In this document: piece by piece, positions 1 through 8,846 of the stretch
How positions within the stretch are numbered: the first letter of the stretch is position 1
How the letters are laid out: each line of letters starts with the position of its first letter
DNA from: Oryzias latipes
Taxonomy: Eukaryota; Chordata; Actinopteri; Beloniformes; Adrianichthyidae
DNA length: 64,000 bases
Reading direction: 5' to 3'
Assembly: GCF_002234675.1 (NCBI RefSeq)
Contig: NC_019877.2
Span: 1,812,041 to 1,876,040 of the forward strand
Position numbers and translations under genes: made by a program
Notes under the pieces: generated by a model
What the model was told of the DNA's origin: nothing
The model's database searches: none
The model's input: only the letters and a program-made list of their open reading frames with translations

Positions 1-323
1 TCTTTTTCAGTCATATTTAAAGGTTTCTAGAATATAAAAAGCACGTTTTTCTTCTGAAAGCACACAAGTATTTTTATTGTAAAGCTAAAAGTAGGTTTAA
101 AAGGACCAAAGCTTGACTAAAAGCCAACAAAAGTTGGTCTGGTTTTCATGCTTTGAAATAATTCAAAAGTGGTAGAGCAAGAAACACGTTAACTAAATCT
201 GGAAATACATCCAGGAAAAAAAGAACAGGGAGAACAAATTGTCCAAAAGACCCAGATCTTCCCACAGATCGTCTTTGAACTCTAATAAGTCGTGGAACAT
301 TTGACGATGGCTGTATGACTTGC

Positions 324-480
324 CTTCAGTTTCTTGTCGTTCAAGCTGGTTGTGGAGTCAAACTGCGTCAGAGATCTTGAGTTACTGGCTCGATTCCCGT
401 CTATGTAGGGACTACAGGGGCTGCGGTTCAGATGATGCCAGCTAGTGTAGCTCTCCCTGATCCGGCCTCCGGAGGGAATC
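324..480 (-). CDS. frmpd2: frmpd2 coding exon 6 (post-KIND linker)
   Basis: Begins after an acceptor TTTTGTGCAG and encodes residues 195-246, starting IPSGGRIRESYTSW, a Ser/Asn-rich linker. It ends AAG before GCAAGT, a GC 5' splice site; reading on gives a stop after 14 more codons. Phase: completes a Gly codon, ends at phase 0. Confidence 0.7.
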
Positions 481-2876
481 CTGCACAAAAGTGAGTTTTA
501 GTCTCTCTGTGTCACTGGAGGTCAGATCCCTCACTTACAGTATAAGATAACAGGTACATTATAGGGAGTGTGACATACCCGGAGGTTTCAGACGGATAGC
601 AGACTCCTGAGTACGTTCTGGGAATTTTCTGCTTCAGTGACCATGTTGAGTTGCTAAAAGAACTTCCTGAAAAACAAACAAACTCTACTCAGTATATACC
701 ACCAAGAAAAGTTCAGCCTCCATCACTTGAAATCTGTTTCTTACTGTGTAGTCTGTCCCTGACCACTTGGCTGCGGTCAGTCAGCGGAGATCCATTCTCA
801 GCCATGGAAACAAGATCAACCTTTGGAGACAAATGGAACATGTTCAGAGAACCAAGAAGAACTTCAAAAAGACAGGAAACTCAGAAGCTGATGCCATCTC
901 TCACCGAGTTTCTGCAGACGTCGTCAACCAGCTGTTTGATGAGGCGTTCGGCTGGAGGCAGCATGGAGGTCTTGTGGTGAAGCTCACACGTCTCCAAAAG
1001 CGTCAGCAGATCCGCCCTCCTCACCGCCACATCCTCGCACATGCTCAGTAGCAAGCTCTCCAGTTCAGGACTCATCTGAACCGGCTGGGAAGAGAAAAGA
1101 TCGTGACAAACACGGAAAACGGAGGAACGAGGCCAAAGAGAACAGAGCGCACCTGGTTTTGAGGTAGATGATAGTCAACGCACCAATATAGAGTCATCCC
1201 CAGTGAGTACACAACCATCTGAGAAGCACAAAAACACACAAAATTATGCTCGGATAACTTCAATCCCTGACTTTTCCAACTTCAGGGGTTAAAAAAAGCT
1301 TTTAAAGCACAACCTTCACATCATAAAACTACCCAAAGCTGGATTTCTGCTTGTTTTTTCTTTTTTCCATTTTACAAGTCTCTAAAATTCGCACCTTTAG
1401 ACCAGCAAGATAAATCCTAACAACTGAAAAAAGTTTTATTAGGAGCATGCACCAAATTAAAATCTGAATACGTTTTGTAAAGTTATGAAAAACATTTCAG
1501 TCTCCTCTGAAAGAGTGAAATGGTTTTTTGAAGCAACATTTCCATAACGGGGATGAACCCAAATTGACCAAAATGGCCTTTTCTCACCTATATTTTCAGA
1601 AAATAAATTTCAAAACCCTTTTTCTGTAATCTGAGGGGCGTGTTTCATTAAAAGAGTTCATTGACATTTATGCTTCTAAATGCATTAAAACGAATCAATT
1701 GTATCTCTTCTGAAGTGGGTGAGTTCAGACAACCGTCCTAAAGGCCGTGTTCCACAGCCACTACATGCCCTTCACGCATTTTACACATATGTGGAAATAG
1801 TGAGGAAAGTTGTGGTCTTTACGTGAAATTTTCACAGACATATCATGAATGAACCACGTTAAAACCACGGAAGAAGTACGAATAAACCACGCAAAGAACA
1901 CGGAAACCAACGTGGAACATGAACTGTGCGTGATTATTCCGCTGTTTATATGCATTTCATTTGTGATGTGTGCATCTAACGTTAGTCTGTTTAACATACA
2001 TGGAACAGTCGTGGAAAACCACAAATTTACAAATGCATCTCTAAAATACTGTGCACAATTGTGCAAGATTTACGTAATAGTTGCATATAAATACATAAAA
2101 TGTGCATAAACTGAATAATTCGGAACCAACCAAAAATGTTAAATAACTCCAACAACCAAAAGCCCCTTTGGCTGAAACCCTCAATGGACATCTGCACACA
2201 TCGAAGAATGACGAATGCAAGAACCACTTTGGAATGTTGTATATCACGCACGTATCACAAAAGACCGAAATTTAGTATGTGGAAAATGCATGTAGTGGCT
2301 GTGGGACACGGTCTTAACGACAAAGAACCCCTCAGATTTCCACCATTAGCAACCATTGACAAGCATGAGCAGTGGTTGCTAAACAAACTGGGAGAGATGC
2401 TCTAAAAATCATTTTCGACCAATGACCTTTGTGGAAGGCATTTTGTTTCCAAAGAGGTACCCTAAATTGCAGCCGTGACGTAGAGGTGAAAAAAACCTTC
2501 GCTGACCTTTTCAGCTGCAGCTCTGCTGGGTGCAGAGTGACTCTGCTGGAGCTCGGGAGCTGTGAAGGACGCCACGTCTTCGTATCGAGCACAGCTCTTG
2601 AAGGCCAGACTCCCGTTTGCTGACAGCAGCACTGAGCCGGGGCTCAGCACGCTGCATATGTTGCCTGGACCTAAACGGGGAGCGGGCATTAAAACTGGTC
2701 ACTGGGGGGTTTGAACCCTGAACCAAACACTAGAAGACAGGGTGACGGTGCTTACCTTTTTTGGGGATGTCCAGTAAGGCTTCTGTGGTGGCGAGCAGCA
2801 GACACCAGACTTCATCCTCCTCGAGCGGTGAGCCCCGAGCCTCCAACACCTCTGCCAGGGTCACAAATGTGCCCAT
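324..2876 (-). CDS. frmpd2: frmpd2, 5' part: KIND domain and following linker (gene runs off the left edge)
   Basis: Six coding exons (2876-2756, 2670-2507, 1218-1153, 1084-905, 628-579, 480-324) join in frame to 246 residues. Residues 3 to about 180 form a KIND (kinase non-catalytic C-lobe) domain: the opening LAEVLEARGSPLEEDEVW, a middle FTAPEL, then YSLGMTLYWCVDY and LLSMCEDVAVRRADL. KIND domains are inactive kinase-fold protein-binding modules. FRMPD2 is known as a KIND-FERM-PDZ scaffold at basolateral and synaptic membranes; the FERM and PDZ parts would lie left of position 1. PTPN13 has a very similar KIND domain, so the symbol rests on position beside mapk8 and arhgap22, which is where FRMPD2/PTPN20 lie in human. 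The start at 2876 is the first Met, just behind an acceptor, with a non-coding exon upstream. The intron after 324 appears to begin with GC. Confidence 0.82.
579..628 (-). CDS. frmpd2: frmpd2 coding exon 5 (small)
   Basis: This short exon is needed to carry the frame from the 905 donor (phase 0) to the 480 acceptor (phase 2). It reads KIPRTYSGVCYPSETS plus a split Gly and ends at GG/GTATGT. The acceptor is weak in pyrimidines, and the exon might start 3 nt earlier (631). Confidence 0.6.
905..1084 (-). CDS. frmpd2: frmpd2 coding exon 4 (KIND C-terminal half)
   Basis: 60 codons between TTCTCTTCCCAG and GTGAGA. Contains ELESLLLSMCEDVAVRRADL and ERLIKQLVDDVC, the closing helices of the KIND fold. 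Confidence 0.83.
1153..1218 (-). CDS. frmpd2: frmpd2 coding exon 3 (KIND core motif)
   Basis: 22 codons, MVVYSLGMTLYWCVDY through LPQNQ, phase 0 on both sides, flanked by TGCTTCTCAG and GTGCGC. YSLGMTLYW is the most conserved KIND string. Confidence 0.85.
1742..2314. mobile_element. Harbinger-like MITE with intact ends
   Basis: A 573-bp element inside a frmpd2 intron. Its left end AGGCCGTGTTCCACAGCC and right end (read on the minus strand) AGACCGTGTCCCACAGCC are near-identical inverted repeats of about 27 bp that continue CACTACATGC on both sides. The trinucleotide TAA flanks it at 1739-1741 and 2315-2317, as expected of the 3-bp TWA target duplication of PIF/Harbinger elements. There is no transposase; the short open frames inside are not convincing genes. 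Confidence 0.78.
2507..2670 (-). CDS. frmpd2: frmpd2 coding exon 2 (KIND N-terminal half)
   Basis: Completes the Gly codon of exon 1 and adds 54 codons: ICSVLSPGSVLLSANGSLAF and RYEDVASFTAPEL, ending AAAAG/GTCAGC at phase 0. Confidence 0.82.
2756..2876 (-). CDS. frmpd2: frmpd2 coding exon 1 with start codon
   Basis: ATG at 2876 opens MGTFVTLAEVLEARG, which aligns to the very start of KIND domains; acceptor TTCTTCTCAGCAG lies just upstream, so the transcript must begin in an earlier exon. Ends AAAAAAG/GTAAGC at phase 1. Confidence 0.85.
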
Positions 2877-3227
2877 CCTGCTGAGAAGAACCAAACACAC
2901 CAACAGCTACCCATCAACACATGAAAGTGGAACACGTATGGGGGGTTGACCCATCAGACTTTTCACCATCAGCTTCAAAAATCCACCAAAATGTTCAAAT
3001 GAAAACAGAAGATCAGCTATGCTCTGTATCTTTTGGATTAAAATTCAATTTTAGTCCAAAACATAAAGAAAGATGGAACAAATCCATCTAGATTACCAGG
3101 ATTAAGGTAGGTTTGGATATTAAAAGAAACTTTGTAGAAACATTCTGGGTTGAACTCCATCATCCAGTAGCGGGAGCTGACCACGGTGCTGAAATGATGT
3201 AGTTTCTGCTCTGAATGTCAAAGCGGC

Positions 3228-3440
3228 TGCGTGCTTTATTCATCCTTCTTCCGTGCTTTTCAACACGGTTCATTTGTGACACATCTTGCAAAGTTTCACG
3301 TAAAGACCACAACTTTTTGTCACTTTTTTCACGTAAGACCAGTTTTCATCTGTGCAACATGTGCAAAATTACGTAGCAGTCTAACCCTGGTCATATGTGA
3401 ATAAACGTGGAAAAAGAGAGCTGCGCGGGTGCCGGCATAA
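3228..3440. mobile_element. Decayed relative of the 1742-2314 MITE
   Basis: The string TTTCACGTAAAGACCACAAC at about 3295 occurs in reverse complement at about 1810 inside the intact MITE, and further matching pieces (a GTGCAAAATTACGTA-like string) follow in the same order. The ends are not recognisable, so this is a broken copy in opposite orientation. Confidence 0.55.
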
Positions 3441-5158
3441 CAAGCCGCTCTGGCAGCGGCTCTCTGTCTGCCGTCCAGCCAAGCGTCCGGCGTGGCGATC
3501 ACCTCGCTACAGCCATTGGAAACATCAATGATGGAAAGGCAAAACATGTTTTATTATTGCTTTAAACCAGTTATCGTATTTACAATAAAGATGAAACCGG
3601 AAGCAATTAAGTTTAGTTTTGGTAGAAAATGCGTGGTGTGTAAAAGGTCACAATTATTTTGTGGGAATGAATCAGTGTTTTTTTCAACCTGTGTCAGGTC
3701 ACGGGCTCCGTATATATAGATCAAACCAACAGAAAAGTCACCATGTAATTTAATTTATCACCTCCAGCTCCAGTGTTGCAGAGACAGAAGGGAAAAGTGA
3801 AGGGCCTGACGCAGGCTCAGCTCAGTAGTGGAAAGTAGAAAGCGGGCAATGGGGGACGGGAGGGCAGGTAGCATCTGGGGGGCATCTAACGCCTCTCGTG
3901 GCTTTAATTCTACCTAAAAATCAGTCCCCAACATGAGGAACGTGATAGAAAAACGCATTATATAATAAAAATATCCGTTTCTCAACTTTACAACTTAAAG
4001 AGGAAAATAAAAACATTTTTTCGGATAAACATTTTCAGGATATTCCTGTGTTGGCTGCTTGAATCTGGACTTCAGCGCCTCCTCTTGTCGTTGCTTACAG
4101 GCTTAAAAAGCTGCAGCCAATCGCAGCGCCTTTTTCAGACCAGATCAAGAGATTCAAAATAAACCGCAGCAAATGTCCCAGCGGAGTTAGGAGCTGGTGG
4201 ATGACTGAAATAAACGGCTGAGCTTTAACTCTGGAGAGCGCTGACGCGGGTATTCTGTCTCTTATAACACCTTTGGAGTCCATGGAAACGCCACGTCAGG
4301 TGTGGTGGGAAGATCAAGGGATGGAGAGACGGCAACTGATGCGCTGCATCTGCAGCAGTTTGAACCTGCAGAGTCCAGTTTTCAGGAAACATTTTTAGCT
4401 TTTCAGCTCACAAAAACATCACTTTGATTATCAATTAAGTCTGTTATTTCAATGGGGGGTTCAGGTGTTTTGTAACATCACAAACCTGGACTTTAAAAAG
4501 CATCTTGTCTGTTCTTTTCCCTAAACTTTACATCAAATGTTGCTAAAAATTAAGACAAACATCACCATAAAAAACTAGCAACTATATCACTTCCGGAGTG
4601 AAGCACACTAATCAACTCGCTCACTTCATCAATCTTCCAACTGGAACTTGTGAAACGTGTGAATCTGTGTAAAACCTACACTCTGGCGTGAAAAATGTCT
4701 GCCCATTTGACAGACAATCGTCAAATCCGAAGCTTTAGAACTTTCTGGGCATTCCCCACCGACTGTTTGTGCCTCCTGTTTGTTCATGTTTTGGAGTTCT
4801 TGAACATCATAGCAGGCCAAGATGGTGACACAATAAGCTGGAGAACTGGATTCAAAACTGGCCGAAAAGAAAGCAGGGAGTCGTGGCATCACTCACAGGG
4901 AGACGGAACAGAAGCACAAGCTTTGAGGAGACACACGTTTCCAATGAAAAGTCTTCCTTCAGTTGACATTTCTTAAAGAAAGTTAGTTGACGTACACGCT
5001 TATTCCTCCATAAACTTCTTCTCTGTGTTTTATTCCTCAATCCTTCATCCCTGAATGCTGTGGCTGCTGTTTGCAGCATCCTTGTGTTCTCTAACTCAAA
5101 CTGATTTTTGACTGTGGTCTCAGGAGGTGAAAGCTGGAGAACATTTCGTGCAGCTTAC
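3441..5158. other. frmpd2 intron 1, no further gene seen
   Basis: Intronic sequence between the non-coding first exon and the first coding exon. The open frames here are short, lack domain content and have no supporting splice context. I see no RNA gene and no intact repeat. Confidence 0.5.
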
Positions 5159-5340
5159 CTTGTGTCGTCCGCTCTCCGAGGAGATGCTTCTTAAGTTCCC
5201 TCAAACATCCGGCACACTGAACTCTAATCCTTCCTCCTCTTACGCGTCCCCCGCTGCCGTTCCTCCCACCGCTCCCTCCCCGTTACCTCACCGCTGTCCA
5301 TCCTGACAGCTCATCAGGCGCCGTCACCTCTGTGGCTGAT
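5159..5340 (-). other. frmpd2: frmpd2 non-coding first exon and start region (approximate)
   Basis: The minus strand reads GGACGACACAAG/GTAAGCTG, a strong donor at 5159, with no in-frame Met linked to the KIND start. The sequence to about 5340 is GC-richer than its surroundings and is the likely 5' UTR and promoter. The right boundary is a guess. Confidence 0.5.
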
Positions 5341-7000
5341 CAATCATGCCGCCCACCAAGGACCCAATCAGCTCTGTTACATCCCTTCCTCCGCGCTCAC
5401 ACCTCAGGCCCTGCTCCTATGCATTTTCTGGCATTTTCTACTATTTTTAGCTGGGGGGGGACTTACAATAAGAACATAATTGGATTTGCAGGGCAAGCTG
5501 GAGGCAGATGGGGCAGCAAAGGGCCAATCCACTACAGACAGGACATTGTTAATCTGACGTTTTAACTGCAGCAATGCTTCACCTGCCCCTCTGTCTGCAG
5601 GACGTCACCTGTCTGTTAACTGCAGAGAATTTCTTTTCATAGCAGAAATTTATAAACTTCAACATTACAATAATCAGCTGATGTGTGTTGGAAAAGTCAG
5701 AGAACAAGCAATAATGAAGGTAAAGGATTTGAAAACATTTATCAGTGCTGATAAAAAAAACAGTAAATGGTAAAACATGAATCTGGAATTTTAGGGTCTA
5801 TTTACTTTCATCCAGGGGCGGAGCTAAAGGGGACAACAAAAAGTTTTGGCCCCCACTTACCCAACAATTTCTGTTGATATCAACATTTAAAAGGAATTAT
5901 AAAATCATCAATACAACTCTTCTCAAAGCAAAGAAAACAATAAAATTAACATGATTTTAAATTCAAATAAAATGTTTTCGTTGGCAACACTTTCAAACAC
6001 GACTGAGCCCCTCCCTCCCACTTTAAAGGCTTTTTTAAATATTGATAAAGGAAAATGGCATAACCAGGACTTGAACCTTCTTGCCTTCTTGCTGTGAGGC
6101 GAGAGCACTAAGCACTGCACCACTATGCTCCCAGAAATGAATAAAAGAAAATAAAAAGAAAACGAAATTATTGGGGAAAAAATAGTAAATGCAATACTCT
6201 TAAACAATAGTAATCACTGCAACAAGACAACAAAAAAGTGCATATTGTATTTGTATTACTTGTGAGATTTTTGTGTGTTTGTGTGCAATATTAATACATT
6301 GATAGAATTTCTTTTCAACAAACTTTTAATTAAAAAATACATTTAACAAAAGTGTAAATGCCTAGGGGAAAAACAAGAAAAAATACAAATGTATGCAGAC
6401 CATAAACAACAAAAACAAAGCAAGAAAAAAGTACAGTATGAAAATGTTCAAATTAAATGGTTTTACTTGTTTTAATCTGTTTGAGAATTTTACTATATTG
6501 CAGTAATTCATGCAAAAAGTGTTCAAATAGAGGTTTGGAGTTTGACTGTTTCCTAAAAATATTTAAAACAAAATCAGTTGTTTTACATAGATAAACCTCT
6601 GGTTAGTGCTGTCATTACAACAGTCCAAAAGTATGTCTTTTTCTGAAAGTTTGATTGTTTTCCAGTTATAGAATTTCCAACATCAGTCCTAAGTTTATTC
6701 ATGTAAATACATTACAAAAAATAAATAAAAACACACAAAGTTATCTCCTCTTTTGATCCATAAACTGTACACGACTGGTTCATTTCCAGAACAATTCTGC
6801 CCAATCTTTTAAACACGATATAAAAGATGTAGGGTGTCATTTTAAATGATATTTGTTTATTTTACTTAAACAACCAGATTAAATCTCAATTTATAGCCAT
6901 AAATCTGTGTGTGTAGGGTTAATTATGCAAAAGATTTACTGAATTAATACAATTATCAACCTCTAAATAACTCAAATGCTTCATACAAACAAACACCATC
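5341..7000. other. Intergenic region between divergent frmpd2 and mapk8 genes
   Basis: AT-rich DNA with no supported coding exon. It holds a possible DNA-transposon end at 5812 (CCAGGGGCGGAGCT, repeated at 43178) and the tRNA-like repeat at 6050-6135. The rest, 6140-6960, is A/T-rich with no recognisable structure. Confidence 0.6.
6050..6135 (-). repeat. tRNA-derived repeat fragment
   Basis: On the minus strand the piece reads like a tRNA-derived SINE head: TAGTGGTGCAGTGCTTAGTG resembles an A box and GGTTCAAGTCC a B box. The phrase CTCTCGCCTCACAGCAAGAA is typical of dispersed fish repeats of this type. No cloverleaf closes. Confidence 0.55.
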
Positions 7001-7029
7001 ACGTCTGTGGGCGGAGTTTGAAAAAGTTG

Positions 7030-7046
7030 CGGAAGCGTTACTTCCG
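7030..7046. promoter_or_regulatory. Paired ETS-type sites, CGGAAG-CGTTA-CTTCCG
   Basis: A perfect 6-bp inverted repeat with 5-bp spacer. CGGAAG is the core bound by ETS factors such as GABP, common in TATA-less CpG promoters. Binding is inferred. Confidence 0.5.
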
Positions 7047-7059
7047 CTTCGGAGAACCG

Positions 7060-7360
7060 CGCAGGCGCTGTTGAACGCAGCTCGTGCGCTGCTGCTGCCG
7101 CTGACGACGAAACATCGTAAGGTTCGGACGGCGTCGCTGTGAAATGGCAGAAAGTGCCGCTCGTGCCGTGGAAGCGTCAGGATTAGGTTACGTAGAATCC
7201 ACACGTGTGTTCAGCGGAAGCCTTGGACTAACAGACTGACGGGAAAAGGAGCGTTTCCGGTGGAAAACTGGGATTTAGGAGCTGCGTTTCCTCTGGAAAA
7301 ACCGAGCATAGCTATCCGGCTGGGATCGAACGGTGGCTGCTGGGAGTTAGCCGAACTGGG
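7060..7360 (+). other. mapk8b: mapk8 non-coding exon 1 (start approximate)
   Basis: Ends at GAACTGGG/GTGAGC (7360). A second usable donor, CACAG/GTGAGT, lies at 7738, so the first exon may be longer or alternative. The transcription start is not defined by sequence alone. Confidence 0.5.
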
Positions 7361-8524
7361 GTGAGCTTTTTCCGCGTTCATTACGGGCTGGTTTCATCTT
7401 CGTGGGGGGTGGCGGATCGGTCAAATGTGGGTCAAACTCGTTAGTGTGTGGGGAGGGGTTGTAACAAAAACATGTAGACTTATATAGCTGCCGGAGCAGC
7501 GGGGTTTTTGGCCTTATGGGTCCGCGGGAGCTACACCGACACCACCGGAGCTAAAACCCGGTTTCACGCCGCGAATTTATTTAGCAGCCGGAGAGCAGGA
7601 ACACCTTGGTGTTGGAAGGGGTGACCCCCGTGTTAACACCCCCTGGGGAAGCAGGCAGCGCCTTGTGAAGATACACCCCCGAGCCTGCTAGCTTGTTTGT
7701 AGTGATAGCCGCTAATTCACCCCGACTTCCGGTCACAGGTGAGTTTGCAGGATGTCGCCCAGACCTGTCCTGACCCCGGTTTAAAGTGAGAATGTTGAGG
7801 GTCTGAAACACCTCAGCAGATCATTCGAAACTGCGTCTTCGAGGCTTTTAGCTGATTTGAGCTAAAGGAGCGCGAGGCTTTTCAGTTTGGACGCGCGCGC
7901 TCGTTTCCAGTAAATGCATGCACCTCGCGTGCTTTATTGATCTGCTGGGAAGCTTCTGTGGTCCTGCAGCGCTGCTGAGGGGTTCCATGCGGCCCGAACA
8001 TCAGCTGCAGAAACCCGACTCCTGCACCAAACAACAGCGGGATCAGATCCCAGTGATGCTTATAAAGTGATGGAAAAAATGAAGTCAAGTTTACCTATTA
8101 GTAATATTAAAGCTTCTCATCCTGATAGCCACCAGTCTGTGATATGCGAATAAATATCTGATGTATGTCTTGATGTTTGAAAAGCTCTGACGGCACAATA
8201 AATGAAGGGATAAAACACCTTACTCCAATTCTGAAATATACTTATAAAAAAGCTGTCATTTTAAAAGACTCGTGGCTTTATGTCATAAAATTATTTTTGG
8301 AAAAACAAATTAAATCCACATTAAAGAGAAAAACTTTTCCTCTGATATTTTCTCTTAAGCCACACGTTTTTTATAGAGTTTTCTTTGCAACCAAATCTTG
8401 CCTTTTAAGTTAAGAAAGTGTCATTCTTAAATATGCATTTATTTATTAAGTTTCTTATTTGAGCAGAAACTCAGAAAGCGACCTTGAAGTTGACCTTAGA
8501 AAATATTATGCGAGTTGGATTTCA

Positions 8525-8597
8525 TGTGGACAGTCTAGGGGTATAGCTCTCGCTTGGGGTGTGAGAGGTCCCAGGTTCAGATCCCAGGCGAGCCCCC
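8525..8597 (+). pseudogene. tRNA-Pro-like pseudogene
   Basis: D-arm, anticodon arm and T-arm of a proline tRNA are recognisable: GTCTAGGGGTAT, CTCGC-TTGGGGT-GTGAG, GGTCCCAGGTTCAGATCC and a 3' GCGAGCC. The 5' acceptor strand is missing, and the T-stem carries CA in place of CG on both sides, breaking two pairs. The anticodon position reads GGG, unusual for eukaryotic tRNA-Pro. It is a dead copy or the head of a SINE. Confidence 0.65.
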
Positions 8598-8709
8598 AAT
8601 TATCCTCCACCAAAACCCGATTCCATGTAAAACGGCTGGACGGATTGCAATGTGTAAAGCTGACAAGGATATTGAGGATTTCAGAGAAAAACGGGACACC
8701 ACAAACGAT

Positions 8710-8846
8710 TGAAGGAACAGTAGTTGATGTTTATTTTTTTTCTGAGTTAATGACCTGCAGCCCTTCAAACTCCGCCCACACGGCGTGTTTTCTCATCCAC
8801 GTCAGATGACAGCCCTTCGATCAGCTGATCCACTCCAGCCGAGTCG
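8710..8846 (-). CDS. Possible terminal exon of an unidentified gene or pseudogene
   Basis: On the minus strand a strong acceptor TTTTCTCTTTCAG at 8847-8859 is followed by an open frame that starts SAGVDQLIEGLSSDVDEK and ends with TGA at 8767-8765 after RRVGGV. An AATAAA signal follows at 8735-8730. Composition is that of a real C-terminus, but I do not recognise the protein and cannot find a preceding exon. It lies antisense within mapk8 intron 1. It could be a nested gene, a gene remnant, or chance. Confidence 0.3.

Larger units (their letters stand above)
7005..7780 (+). promoter_or_regulatory. mapk8b: mapk8 CpG-rich promoter region
   Basis: CpG density jumps from the AT-rich left flank to a stretch rich in CG dinucleotides. 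It contains a GC box GGGCGG at 7009-7014 and the palindrome at 7030-7046, followed by a likely 5' UTR exon. No TATA box is evident. This is the only CpG-island-like stretch upstream of the kinase start codon. Confidence 0.65.

Noticed and set aside
1761-2405. Small open frames of 70-100 codons in both strands
   Set aside because: They lie within or across the MITE at 1742-2314 and show no domain.
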